NCBI GenBank assembly: GCA_903885415.1
Contig: CAISIP010000301.1
Location: 1-8,883 of the forward strand
From: an uncultured beta proteobacterium
GTDB taxonomy: Bacteria > Pseudomonadota > Gammaproteobacteria > Burkholderiales > Burkholderiaceae_C
Reading direction: 5' to 3'
DNA length: 8,883 bases
In this document: positions 1 through 5,797 of the stretch, one piece after another
Layout of the letters: each line of letters starts with the position of its first letter
Numbering within the stretch: the first letter of the stretch is position 1
Position numbers and translations under genes: made by a program
The notes under the pieces: generated by a model
Told to the model about the DNA's origin: nothing
Databases searched by the model: none
Seen by the model: only the letters and a program-made list of their open reading frames with translations

Positions 1-678
1 ACCCAGTTCGTCGGGCTCAGCGACTTCACGGCATTGCAGAGCGCTTTGCTGGCGAAAACCGGTGCCGTGAGCTGGATGGGGCCTGCAGTCGAGGCGGACT
101 TTGGCGTGCTCGATGCGCCCGACGAGATCATGCAGTCCTGCTTTGACGATCTGCTGCTCGGTCAGGGCGAGGGCGCCGGTTGGCGGCTTCCCGCAGTGCG
201 CCCGCCCAAAGCGCCCAGGGCCAGCGCCGAAGGCGCAGGGGATTCGCTGTCGGCGCCCAGTGAACCCAGGTCGGTGCGCAACGCGACGCTGTGGGGCGGG
301 AACCTGTGCGTGCTGTGCTCGCTGATGGGAACGCCCTACTTTCCGCAGGTGCGCGGCGGCGTGTTGGTGCTTGAGGACGTTGCTGAGCACCCTTACCGGG
401 TCGAGCGCATGCTCAGCCAGTTGTTGCACGCCGGCGTGCTCGCCGGACAGAAGGCGATCGTGCTGGGGCAGTTCACTGGCTACCAACTCGCGCCCCACGA
501 CAGGGGTTACCGGCTACAGACTGCGGTCGACTGGATCCGCAGCCAGATCAAAGTTCCGGTGCTGGGCAACCTTCCTTTCGGCCATGTACCGACCAAGGTG
601 CTGCTGCCGGTGGGCGCCAGCGTGGATCTGCTGGTAGACGGGCGCGACGCGATGATTTACTGGGGCGGGCGGGACTGA
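1..678 (+). CDS. ldcA: LD-carboxypeptidase (peptidase family S66), 5' end missing
   Basis: Cytoplasmic serine peptidase that removes the terminal D-Ala from L,D-linked murein tetrapeptides during peptidoglycan recycling. The frame is open from base 1 with no start, so about the first 105-110 residues lie upstream. Visible marks: GLSDFT at window codons 5-10, whose Ser7 fits the S66 nucleophile; TLWGGNL at codons 96-102; LVLEDVAEHPYRVERML, with the likely catalytic Glu at codon 125; and LPFGH, with the likely catalytic His at codon 195. The Glu-His spacing of 70 is close to the 68 known for LdcA. The Ser-Glu spacing of 118 exceeds the roughly 102 expected, because of a Pro/Ala/Ser-rich insert near codons 67-91. 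The stop is TGA at 676-678. The gene converges on the phospholipase-like gene and has no evident link to secretion. Confidence 0.9.
   Translation, partial: TQFVGLSDFTALQSALLAKTGAVSWMGPAVEADFGVLDAPDEIMQSCFDDLLLGQGEGAGWRLPAVRPPKAPRASAEGAGDSLSAPSEPRSVRNATLWGGNLCVLCSLMGTPYFPQVRGGVLVLEDVAEHPYRVERMLSQLLHAGVLAGQKAIVLGQFTGYQLAPHDRGYRLQTAVDWIRSQIKVPVLGNLPFGHVPTKVLLPVGASVDLLVDGRDAMIYWGGRD
211..260 (+). repeat. 8-base direct repeat flanking a small hairpin inside ldcA
   Basis: GCGCCCAG occurs at 211-218 and again at 253-260. The 42-base offset keeps the reading frame (14 codons). Between the copies lies the inverted repeat GCGCC-gaa-GGCGC (224-236). The segment encodes a low-complexity stretch where the enzyme is longer than its family. 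It looks like a small in-frame insertion with a duplicated target, but an 8-base match can arise by chance in sequence this GC-rich. Confidence 0.4.
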
Positions 679-680
679 AA

Positions 681-696
681 CCGGGGCCCAGCCCGG
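681..696. other. Short GC-rich stem-loop between convergent genes
   Basis: CCGGG (681-685) pairs with CCCGG (692-696) around a 6-base loop, in the 38-base gap between the convergent ldcA and phospholipase-like stops. Its position suits a two-way terminator, but the stem is only 5 bp and neither side has a run of T, so a terminator role is weakly supported. Confidence 0.25.
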
Positions 697-716
697 ATGC
701 CCTGCACCGAGGCGGT

Positions 717-2078
717 TCAGGGTCTGGCTGCTGCTTTGAGAATGCCACGAATCGCGTTGCGGCTGTGGGCGCCAAATCGCCCCAGCAGATCGGCGAGCAT
801 GCGGTCGAGTTCGCCGATCCGGGTCGGGTCCTGCCGCTGCATTTCGGCGACCAGGTCGATCTCCGCTTCTCGGACGCCGAAGTCAAAGTCGGGGTCGGAT
901 ACCAGCCGCGCCGGCATCGCCGCGACGATGGCCGAAGCCAGCGCAGCGCCGGCTGCATAGGCCTCGCGCGCCACCACGTCGCGCGCATAGAGCGCGTCCC
1001 AGGCTGGGTAGGCGGCGTCCCTGGTGGCGGAGCGCAGGGCCAGCTGGGCGGCGCTGTCCTGTCCGGAGCGCGCGTCGTTTAGAAGCGTCTGGTTCTGGTA
1101 TTTCTCCAGCGCAAGGTGGCGGTTTGAAAGCAGGACGATGAGCTGCTCCTTGCGCCGGGGCCAGCCGGCCATCGCCATCGCATTGGCGCTGAGCATCGTC
1201 CAGGTGGAGTCGCCGGGCGCCAGGCTGGCATGGTAGGGCTGCGTCAGGTCCTGCACATAGTGCAGCGCCAACCCGGCGAAGCGCCAGCCCCAGTAGGTGT
1301 GGCCGCTTTGAAAGGCGAGCGCCGCCAGGCCACTGTACTGGTGCACGCGCAGCAGTGGAAAGGTGCGCTGGATGAACGGGGCCGCCTTGGAAATCAACCA
1401 GGCCTGGTGGTAAAAACCCATGTGAAAAGGCGCCTGCGTGGCGAAATAAAGTGCTGGGTTGCCAAAGGGGATGGGGCCGAAACCGTAGACCTTTGCCGAT
1501 GGCGACGGACTGTCTTGCCACAGGTTGATGTCCAACCCGTAATCGGGCTCGTCCGTCGCCGATGCCAGCACCGCCAGCGCGCTGACCCGCTCGCCCGCCG
1601 CGATGGCGATGAATCGGTAGCTGGAGTGGGCTTGCTCGGGCAGTGCGTTGACCGCGCTATGGGGAAGAACCGTTGCGGCTGCTAGTCGGGCCTGCGGGTC
1701 GGGTTGCAGGTACAGGGCGAATTTGCTGTCGGGCGACACGCGCAAGGCCATGAGAAAAGCCTGCCGGCGCTCGGCGTCGCTGCGCCCAGCCATGGCTTTG
1801 AATGCGAGTCCATCCGGGCGCGGCGCATAGGCTGCGATGGTGGCGCGTGCCCAGACTTCCTGGCGCGCCAGCAGGGTTTCGATGGCGCGTTCCTGGTCTT
1901 TCAAAAACGCCTCCAGCGGCTCTGCACGCACCGGCGCCGCGCCAGCCACCTCGGGCATTGCTTCGAAGGCACGATAGGAGGCCACGCTGTGGTTGCTCCA
2001 GCCAAATGCCGGTGCGCAAGGCAGTGCCATCCATCCGGCCACCAGCAGGGCAAGCGCCTTCAGGGCCTGCGCATCCAT
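717..2078 (-). CDS. Secreted zinc-dependent phospholipase C / S1-P1 nuclease-like protein
   Basis: Predicted 453-residue exported protein, not matched to a named gene. Residues 1-26 form a Sec signal peptide (hydrophobic core LALLVAGWMALP) with a likely cut after AFG, leaving Trp27 as the new N-terminus; an N-terminal Trp is a zinc ligand in this superfamily. Other likely ligands are His30, Asp183 in GLDINLW, His260, then His273-x3-Asp277-x5-His283 (HYVQDLTQPYH) and His321-x3-Glu325 (HLALE). The HxxxD, D+6 His and HxxxE spacings match Bacillus cereus phospholipase C. At 453 residues it is longer than the usual 250-300, with a helical insert near residues 50-130. The frame stays open 70 codons upstream into gspC, but ATG 2078 is chosen because the signal peptide begins there; no clear Shine-Dalgarno is seen. 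It lies 80 bases downstream of gspC on the same strand. The substrate (phospholipid or nucleic acid) cannot be told from sequence. Confidence 0.78.
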   Translation of the reverse strand: MDAQALKALALLVAGWMALPCAPAFGWSNHSVASYRAFEAMPEVAGAAPVRAEPLEAFLKDQERAIETLLARQEVWARATIAAYAPRPDGLAFKAMAGRSDAERRQAFLMALRVSPDSKFALYLQPDPQARLAAATVLPHSAVNALPEQAHSSYRFIAIAAGERVSALAVLASATDEPDYGLDINLWQDSPSPSAKVYGFGPIPFGNPALYFATQAPFHMGFYHQAWLISKAAPFIQRTFPLLRVHQYSGLAALAFQSGHTYWGWRFAGLALHYVQDLTQPYHASLAPGDSTWTMLSANAMAMAGWPRRKEQLIVLLSNRHLALEKYQNQTLLNDARSGQDSAAQLALRSATRDAAYPAWDALYARDVVAREAYAAGAALASAIVAAMPARLVSDPDFDFGVREAEIDLVAEMQRQDPTRIGELDRMLADLLGRFGAHSRNAIRGILKAAARP

Positions 2079-2119
2079 CCACAGCAGCAAGCTGCAGCCA
2101 CCCGAGCGGGGGGCCGACC

Positions 2120-2157
2120 GCCGGCATGTGGCGAACAGGCAGGTTGCCACGGCCGGC
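2120..2157 (-). terminator. Strong GC-rich hairpin between gspC and the phospholipase-like gene
   Basis: The arms are GCCGGC (2120-2125), GTGGC (2128-2132) and AAC (2134-2136), pairing with GTT (2143-2145), GCCAC (2146-2150) and GCCGGC (2152-2157). That is 14 base pairs with small internal bulges and a 6-base loop. It begins one base after the gspC stop on the minus strand. No T run follows on that strand, so it is not a textbook intrinsic terminator. It could be a leaky terminator, an mRNA 3'-end stabiliser or a processing site that lowers expression of the gene below it. Confidence 0.5.
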
Positions 2158-2158
2158 C

Positions 2159-2674
2159 CTAGCCCTCGGGTTTCGGGTTCTGCGGGGCCTGCGCTGCCGC
2201 CGGCGGGGTCCGGCTGGCATCGGCGGATTTGGGCAGGTCCAGCGTGATGGTGCTGCTGGCTTTGGACGCAGGCACCAGCTTGGCCCAACGCGGGCCTACG
2301 CTCTTGACCGTGTAGGCGTCTTCAATCCGGCTTCCGACCGGGTAGGGGCGGGCCGGCTTGCCTTCAATGGAGATCAGCGCGACGCCCGATTGCGCCGGCG
2401 TCGCGACCACCCCCACCAGCGTAAAGCGCGCGCCGGTGGCGGGTGTGCTGGCCACCGCTGCTGCTGCCTGTGGCGCCGTGCCTACCGGGTTGGGCGGGCC
2501 GAACGCCCGCGCCAGGTCTGCCGGTGCGGCGGACGGGCTGGTACTGGCGATCGGGCTGACCGAAACCGATGGCGTGGTAGCACTGGTGAGTTTCAGCGTC
2601 CAGAAACTGAGCGACAGTCCCAGCGTGGACCACACTGCCAGGGTCAGGATTCGTACGAGCCACTTTCCACGCAT
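2159..2674 (-). CDS. gspC: Type II secretion system protein GspC, short form
   Basis: Inner-membrane protein linking the inner-membrane platform to the N-terminal domains of secretin GspD. Protein of 171 residues: a short cytoplasmic start, one membrane segment (about 5-27), an Ala/Pro/Ser linker (about 31-80), and a homology-region (HR) beta domain (about 82-147) with FTLVGVV, ALISIEGKPARPYPVGS and VGPRWAKL. This HR pattern is typical of GspC. The tail (about 148-171) is Pro/Ala-rich. Well-studied GspC proteins usually run to roughly 235-300 residues with a C-terminal PDZ or coiled coil; neither is visible here. The gene is transcribed away from gspG across 81 bases and is followed by the phospholipase-like gene. 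No Shine-Dalgarno precedes the ATG, while a promoter -10 box sits 5 bases from it. The stop is TAG (minus strand, 2161-2159). Confidence 0.88.
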   Translation of the reverse strand: MRGKWLVRILTLAVWSTLGLSLSFWTLKLTSATTPSVSVSPIASTSPSAAPADLARAFGPPNPVGTAPQAAAAVASTPATGARFTLVGVVATPAQSGVALISIEGKPARPYPVGSRIEDAYTVKSVGPRWAKLVPASKASSTITLDLPKSADASRTPPAAAQAPQNPKPEG

Positions 2675-2679
2675 AGCCG

Positions 2680-2708
2680 ATTATCATTCAGCGCCCGCTG
2701 CAGGACAA
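2680..2708 (-). promoter_or_regulatory. Putative sigma70 promoter of gspC
   Basis: Read on the minus strand: -35 TTGTCC (plus positions 2703-2708, 4 of 6 consensus bases), a 17-base spacer, and -10 GATAAT (plus positions 2680-2685, 5 of 6). The -10 ends 5 bases before the gspC ATG, so transcription would begin at or next to the start codon. It is the best sigma70-like match I noticed in the window; this is a visual match only. Confidence 0.55.
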
Positions 2709-2736
2709 TTGGCGAGGCGCCAGCCGACGCAAGAAT
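2709..2736 (+). promoter_or_regulatory. Possible weak promoter of the gspG-to-gspD operon
   Basis: TTGGCG (2709-2714, 4 of 6 for -35) directly abuts the gspC -35 box on the other strand. AAGAAT (2731-2736, 4 of 6 for -10) follows after 16 bases. A start near 2743 would leave a leader of only about 13 bases. The match is weak. Some promoter for gspG is expected in this 81-base gap because the upstream gene is divergent, but its exact place is uncertain. Confidence 0.3.
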
Positions 2737-2755
2737 CCAACCAGGGAAAGCCAGC

Positions 2756-3208
2756 ATGCACCACCGTTTCACCCAGGCCAGGCAGCGCGCCAGCGCAGCC
2801 CTTCAGCGCGGCTTTACCCTGATCGAGTTGATGGTGGTGCTGGTCATCATCGGCGTCTTGGCTGCGCTGATCGTTCCCAATGTGATGGAGCGTGCCGATG
2901 ACGCGCGGGCCATGGCGGCCAAGACCGATGTCAACAACCTGATGCAGGCGCTCAAGCTCTACCGGCTCGACAACCAGCGCTACCCGAGCGCGGAGCAGGG
3001 ACTGTCGGCGTTGATCGCCAAGCCAAGCAGCGGGCCCGATGCGCCGAACTGGAAGCCCTACCTGGAGAAGTTGCCCAACGATCCCTGGGGTAACCCTTAT
3101 CAGTATCTGAACCCGGGCATCAAAGGCGAGATCGACGTCCTGTCCTTGGGCGCCGATGGCCAGCCCGGCGGCGAGGGCAAGAACGCCGATGTCGGGTCCT
3201 GGCAATAG
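2756..3208 (+). CDS. gspG: Type II secretion major pseudopilin GspG
   Basis: Major subunit of the periplasmic pseudopilus that drives cargo through the secretin. Protein of 150 residues, the normal size. A 19-residue prepilin leader ends at Gly19, followed by FTLIELMVVLVIIGVLAALI with Glu24 at +5, the signature cut and methylated by prepilin peptidase. Next come VPNVMERAD, the helix to about residue 73, YPSAEQGLSALI, and PWGNPYQY. The C-terminal loop from SLGADGQPGG to NADVGSW has Asp134 and Asp145, which fit the family's calcium site. ATG 2756 is the only Met that gives a usable leader; AGGGAAAG (2743-2750) is a plausible ribosome site 5 bases before it. The leader is rather long. It is first in the plus-strand operon; its end overlaps gspH by 20 bases. 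The same frame is open far upstream, antisense to gspC, but that part is not coding. Confidence 0.96.
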   Translation: MHHRFTQARQRASAALQRGFTLIELMVVLVIIGVLAALIVPNVMERADDARAMAAKTDVNNLMQALKLYRLDNQRYPSAEQGLSALIAKPSSGPDAPNWKPYLEKLPNDPWGNPYQYLNPGIKGEIDVLSLGADGQPGGEGKNADVGSWQ

Positions 3209-3686
3209 CCGCCTGCCGGCTGGGGCCGGCTTTACCCTGGTGGAACTGCTGCTGGTGGTGGCCATCATCGCGATGGTCGGTGTCGGAGTCAGTCTTGCCG
3301 TGCGCGACGACGGCCAGAGCCAACTGGAGCGCGAAGCGCAGCGGCTGATGGCGATGCTGGAGTCGGCCCGTGCACAGTCGCGCTCTAGCGGTCTGCCGGT
3401 GGTTTGGCGTTCGACCGAGCGGGGCTTCGAATTTGTCGGACTGGTAAAGCCGATTGCCGCCGAATTGTCGGCGCCGGCCAGCGATGACCCCGACAAGGAC
3501 CCGATCGTTCCCTGGCTGTCGGCACAGACCAGCGCGCCAGACGGCGCATCGCTGAGCCTGGGACCCGAGCCGATCATCGGGCGCCAGTCACTGCTGCTGC
3601 GCAACGGTCGTGGCAGTGTGCGCATCGCCAGCGACGGACTGCGCCCCTTTGCTGCGCAGTCCGCTGACCGGACACCGGACCCATGA
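3189..3686 (+). CDS. gspH: Type II secretion minor pseudopilin GspH
   Basis: Minor pseudopilin at the pseudopilus tip. Protein of 165 residues: leader of 14 residues ending at Gly14, then FTLVELLLVVAIIAMVGVGV with Glu19 at +5, then LEREAQRLMAMLESARAQSR, the helix typical of GspH, and the short strands GLPVVW and GFEFVGL. An Asp/Pro-rich loop lies at about 98-106, and a last strand pair at about 134-149. ATG 3189 is chosen because it gives a normal leader. An in-frame ATG at 3156 would add 11 residues and lengthen the overlap with gspG. The chosen start overlaps gspG by 20 bases and the end overlaps gspI by ATGA, which suggests translational coupling. Known family members join GspI, J and K in the tip complex. 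Confidence 0.9.
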   Translation: MSGPGNSRLPAGAGFTLVELLLVVAIIAMVGVGVSLAVRDDGQSQLEREAQRLMAMLESARAQSRSSGLPVVWRSTERGFEFVGLVKPIAAELSAPASDDPDKDPIVPWLSAQTSAPDGASLSLGPEPIIGRQSLLLRNGRGSVRIASDGLRPFAAQSADRTPDP

Positions 3687-4045
3687 CAGCCCGCGTGCGC
3701 GGCTTCACGCTGATCGAGGTACTGGTGGCGCTCGCCATTGTCGCGCTCGCGCTGGTCGCGGGGCTGCAGGCAACCATGGCGCTGACCACCAATGCGCAGC
3801 GGCAATCGGATCTGCTGGTGGCGCAGCTGTGTGCCCAAAACAAGCTGGTGGGCCTGCGCCTGTCGCGCCAGTTCCCTGCGGTCGGGGAATCCAGTTTCAC
3901 CTGCGAGGAGGCGGGCAGGGCGCTCGACGGAAGGCTCAGCGTGCAGCCAACTCCCAACCCGAATTTCAGACGGGTGGACGCCCGCCTGCAGGACGGGGCA
4001 TTCACCGTCTTGCGGCTGTCGACGATCGTGGGCAACTTCCCGTGA
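3683..4045 (+). CDS. gspI: Type II secretion minor pseudopilin GspI
   Basis: Minor pseudopilin that, in known systems, forms the tip core with GspJ and GspK. Protein of 120 residues, normal size: a short leader MTARVRG, then FTLIEVLVALAIVALALVAG with Glu12 at +5. The globular part holds QSDLLVAQLCAQNKLVGLRL, close to the family's A..LA..K pattern, and FTCEEAGRALDGRLSVQPT. Two cysteines (Cys58 in QLCAQ, Cys76 in FTCEE) could form a disulphide in the periplasm; that is inference. The start overlaps the gspH stop (ATGA) and the stop overlaps the gspJ start (GTGA), so it is tightly coupled on both sides. No separate ribosome site is obvious. Confidence 0.93.
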   Translation: MTARVRGFTLIEVLVALAIVALALVAGLQATMALTTNAQRQSDLLVAQLCAQNKLVGLRLSRQFPAVGESSFTCEEAGRALDGRLSVQPTPNPNFRRVDARLQDGAFTVLRLSTIVGNFP

Positions 4046-4749
4046 GCCGCAAGCCCACGCCCGCGCCTTGTGACAGCGCCGGCTTCACGCTGGTCGAACT
4101 GTTGGTTGCACTGGCTGCGATGGCACTGCTGGCGGTGATGGCCTGGCGCGGACTCGACGCGATGGCCCGGGCGCAGGAGCAGACCCGGGTGCACAGTGAC
4201 GACGTGATGGCGTTACAAGCCGGACTGGCGCAGTGGGGAACGGATCTGGACGCCTTGACGCAAATGCCGGCCCTGGGTGGGCTGGACTTTGACGGCCGTG
4301 TGCTGCGCATCACCCGTGTCTATCGTTACGACGGCACCGCCTCTGCTGCGGGTGCGGCCGAGGCGGGAAGCGTGCGCGTGGTCGCCTGGGGCGCTGCAAT
4401 GGTGGACGGAAAACGTCAGTGGCTGCGCTGGCAGTCGGGGCCACTGCGCGAGCGCGCCGAGTTGCAGGCCGCTTGGCAACAGGCGGCGTTGTGGGGGCAG
4501 AACCCGAGCGACGTCCTGCGCCAGCAGCAGGTGGCCGTCGTGGCGGTCGACGATTGGCAGGTGTACTACTTCCGCAACAACGCTTGGACCAACGCGCTCT
4601 CCACCGCCGTCGGCGAGCAGTCGGCTCCGGCGAGCGGGCAAGCGGCGCTTCCCGACGGGGTGCGGTTGGTTCTCACCCTATCGGGCGGCCAGACCTTGAG
4701 CGGAAAACTCACGCGCGACTGGGCCCGCCCCGCCGCAGGGAAGTCCTGA
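4042..4749 (+). CDS. gspJ: Type II secretion minor pseudopilin GspJ
   Basis: Minor pseudopilin of the tip complex. Protein of 235 residues, slightly over the usual 190-220. Leader of 14 residues ending at Gly14, then FTLVELLVALAAMALLAVMA with Glu19 at +5, WRGLDAM, and the helix ending QAGLAQWGTDLDALTQ, which matches the GspJ pattern of a helix leading into an LxxDL-like segment. Later features are LRITRVYR, VVAWGAA, QWLRWQSGPL and WQVYYFRNNAW, then a final LPDGVRLVLTLSGGQ strand near the C-terminus. The start is GTG at 4042, overlapping the gspI stop. It is chosen because it gives a normal leader; the same frame is open well upstream inside gspI, but that stretch lacks pilin features. The stop shares one base with the gspK start (TGATG). 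Confidence 0.93.
   Translation: MSRKPTPAPCDSAGFTLVELLVALAAMALLAVMAWRGLDAMARAQEQTRVHSDDVMALQAGLAQWGTDLDALTQMPALGGLDFDGRVLRITRVYRYDGTASAAGAAEAGSVRVVAWGAAMVDGKRQWLRWQSGPLRERAELQAAWQQAALWGQNPSDVLRQQQVAVVAVDDWQVYYFRNNAWTNALSTAVGEQSAPASGQAALPDGVRLVLTLSGGQTLSGKLTRDWARPAAGKS
4737..4743 (+). promoter_or_regulatory. Ribosome binding site of gspK
   Basis: AGGGAAG lies 5 bases before ATG 4749, inside the end of gspJ. It is the clearest Shine-Dalgarno in the gsp operon and supports the gspK start over the longer open frame upstream. Confidence 0.55.
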
Positions 4750-5732
4750 TGGGCGGGAGATTCCGACCCCATGGCGCCGCGGCGCACCAGCGCGGCGCGG
4801 CGCTGCTGATGGCGATGATGACGGTGGTGCTGGCCGCCACGCTGGCGGCTGCTGGCCTGTGGCGTCAGTGGCGCAACGTCGAGGTCGAGGCGAGCGAGCG
4901 CGACCGTGTGCAGGCCTTCTGGCTATTGAGTGGCGCACTGGACTGGGCGCGGCTCATATTGCGCGAGGACGCGCGGGGCGGCGGCGGCGACCACCTGGCG
5001 GAGCCCTGGAGCGTCGCGCTTGCCGAGTCGCGCCTGTCGACCTTTCTGGCGATCGACCGCGACCACAGCGACTCGGCCACCGAAGTCTTTCTATCGGGTC
5101 AGATCAGCGACGCGCAGTCGCGCATGAATTTGATGAACCTGGTCGTCGAGGGCAAATTGTCCGAGCCCGATATGCAGGCCTTTGGCCGACTGTTCAGCCT
5201 GCTCGGTGTCGATACCGTCGAGCTCGAGCGGCTGGCAACCAATCTGCGCCTGTCGCTGGACCCGCGTCTGGCGGCCGGACCCGCCGAACCGATAGCCCTG
5301 TTGCCGCGCCGGGTCGAACAACTGCCCTGGCTGGGACTGTCGCAAGCCAGCTTGCAGATTCTGGCGCCGCATATCACGTTGTTGCCGACCCGAACCACCT
5401 TGAACCTCAACACTGCCGGAGCGCCGGCTATCAGCGCGAGCATTGACGGCCTGGAACTCGACGGCGCCAGGCGCCTGCTGGCCGAGCGCGAACGGGCGCC
5501 CTTTATGACATTGGGCGATGCGGCGCGCGCGCTCGCTGCTGGCTCGGCGCCGCTGGATCCGGCGCGGGTCGGTGTGGCTACGCGTTACTTTGAGGTGCGC
5601 GGCCGTCTGCGCATGGAGCACACGGTGGTTGAGGAGCGCTCGCTGGTGCAGCGAGACGGTGTCGAAGTGAGCACGCTGTGGCGCGAGCGCACCGCCCTGG
5701 AGCCAGGCTGGCTGGGCCCGACGACGCCCTGA
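4749..5732 (+). CDS. gspK: Type II secretion minor pseudopilin GspK
   Basis: Largest minor pseudopilin, which caps the pseudopilus tip in known structures. Protein of 327 residues, normal size. Leader of 16 residues ending QRG, then AALLMAMMTVVLAATLAAAG. The +5 residue is Met21 and not Glu, as is usual for GspK, which lacks the conserved Glu. Next are FWLLSGALDWARLILRED, SGQISDAQSRMNLMNLV (the family's G.I.D...R.NLNNL motif), and two helix-hairpin-helix-like parts: about 138-195, and about 217-262 with TLNLNTAGAPAI. YFEVRGR and LVQRDG close the C-terminal fold. The start shares a base with the gspJ stop and has a good ribosome site (4737-4743). A 61-base gap to gspL follows. Confidence 0.94.
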   Translation: MGGRFRPHGAAAHQRGAALLMAMMTVVLAATLAAAGLWRQWRNVEVEASERDRVQAFWLLSGALDWARLILREDARGGGGDHLAEPWSVALAESRLSTFLAIDRDHSDSATEVFLSGQISDAQSRMNLMNLVVEGKLSEPDMQAFGRLFSLLGVDTVELERLATNLRLSLDPRLAAGPAEPIALLPRRVEQLPWLGLSQASLQILAPHITLLPTRTTLNLNTAGAPAISASIDGLELDGARRLLAERERAPFMTLGDAARALAAGSAPLDPARVGVATRYFEVRGRLRMEHTVVEERSLVQRDGVEVSTLWRERTALEPGWLGPTTP

Positions 5733-5797
5733 TGGCAGCGCGGCCGACGGCTGCGTCGATGGCTGCGTCAAATGCCCCCCCTACAATTGCCGCATGA
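5732..5797 (+). CDS. Possible 21-codon ORF bridging gspK and gspL
   Basis: An ATG at 5732 overlaps the gspK TGA (TGATG) and opens a 21-codon frame rich in Ala, whose TGA (5795-5797) overlaps the gspL ATG (ATGA). It therefore fills the only large gap before gspL exactly. It could keep ribosomes moving from gspK to gspL, as a coupling peptide. The product has no recognisable domain, the composition is what chance would give in GC-rich DNA, and no ribosome site of its own is seen. Real translation is doubtful. Confidence 0.2.
   Translation: MAARPTAASMAASNAPPTIAA
5749..5769 (+). repeat. Two copies of GGCTGCGTC in the gspK-gspL gap
   Basis: GGCTGCGTC occurs at 5749-5757 and 5761-5769, a 12-base spacing that is close to one helical turn. 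The pair lies upstream of the possible gspL -10 box, near where a regulator or -35 element would sit. Only two copies exist, so local duplication without function is as likely. Confidence 0.35.
5759..5787 (+). promoter_or_regulatory. Possible internal promoter before gspL
   Basis: A -10-like TACAAT (5782-5787, 5 of 6 consensus bases) ends 6 bases before the gspL ATG. A weak -35 candidate, ATGGCT (5759-5764, 3 of 6), lies 17 bases upstream. A run of seven C (5775-5781) sits directly before the -10. Transcription from it would start at or beside the ATG, giving a leaderless gspL mRNA. The weak -35 keeps confidence low. Confidence 0.35.

Noticed and set aside
2079..2288. 70-codon N-terminal extension of the phospholipase-like frame, overlapping the end of gspC
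   Set aside because: The extension is low-complexity and overlaps gspC coding. A clean signal peptide starts at ATG 2078, so the extension is just an open frame in GC-rich DNA.
1802..2755. Long plus-strand open frame upstream of and in frame with gspG
   Set aside because: It runs antisense through the phospholipase-like gene and gspC and is Arg/Pro/Gly-rich. The pseudopilin leader must begin near ATG 2756.
2684..3838. 384-codon minus-strand open frame opposite gspG and gspH
   Set aside because: Both plus-strand genes have clear pilin signatures. The antisense product is low-complexity with no recognisable fold.
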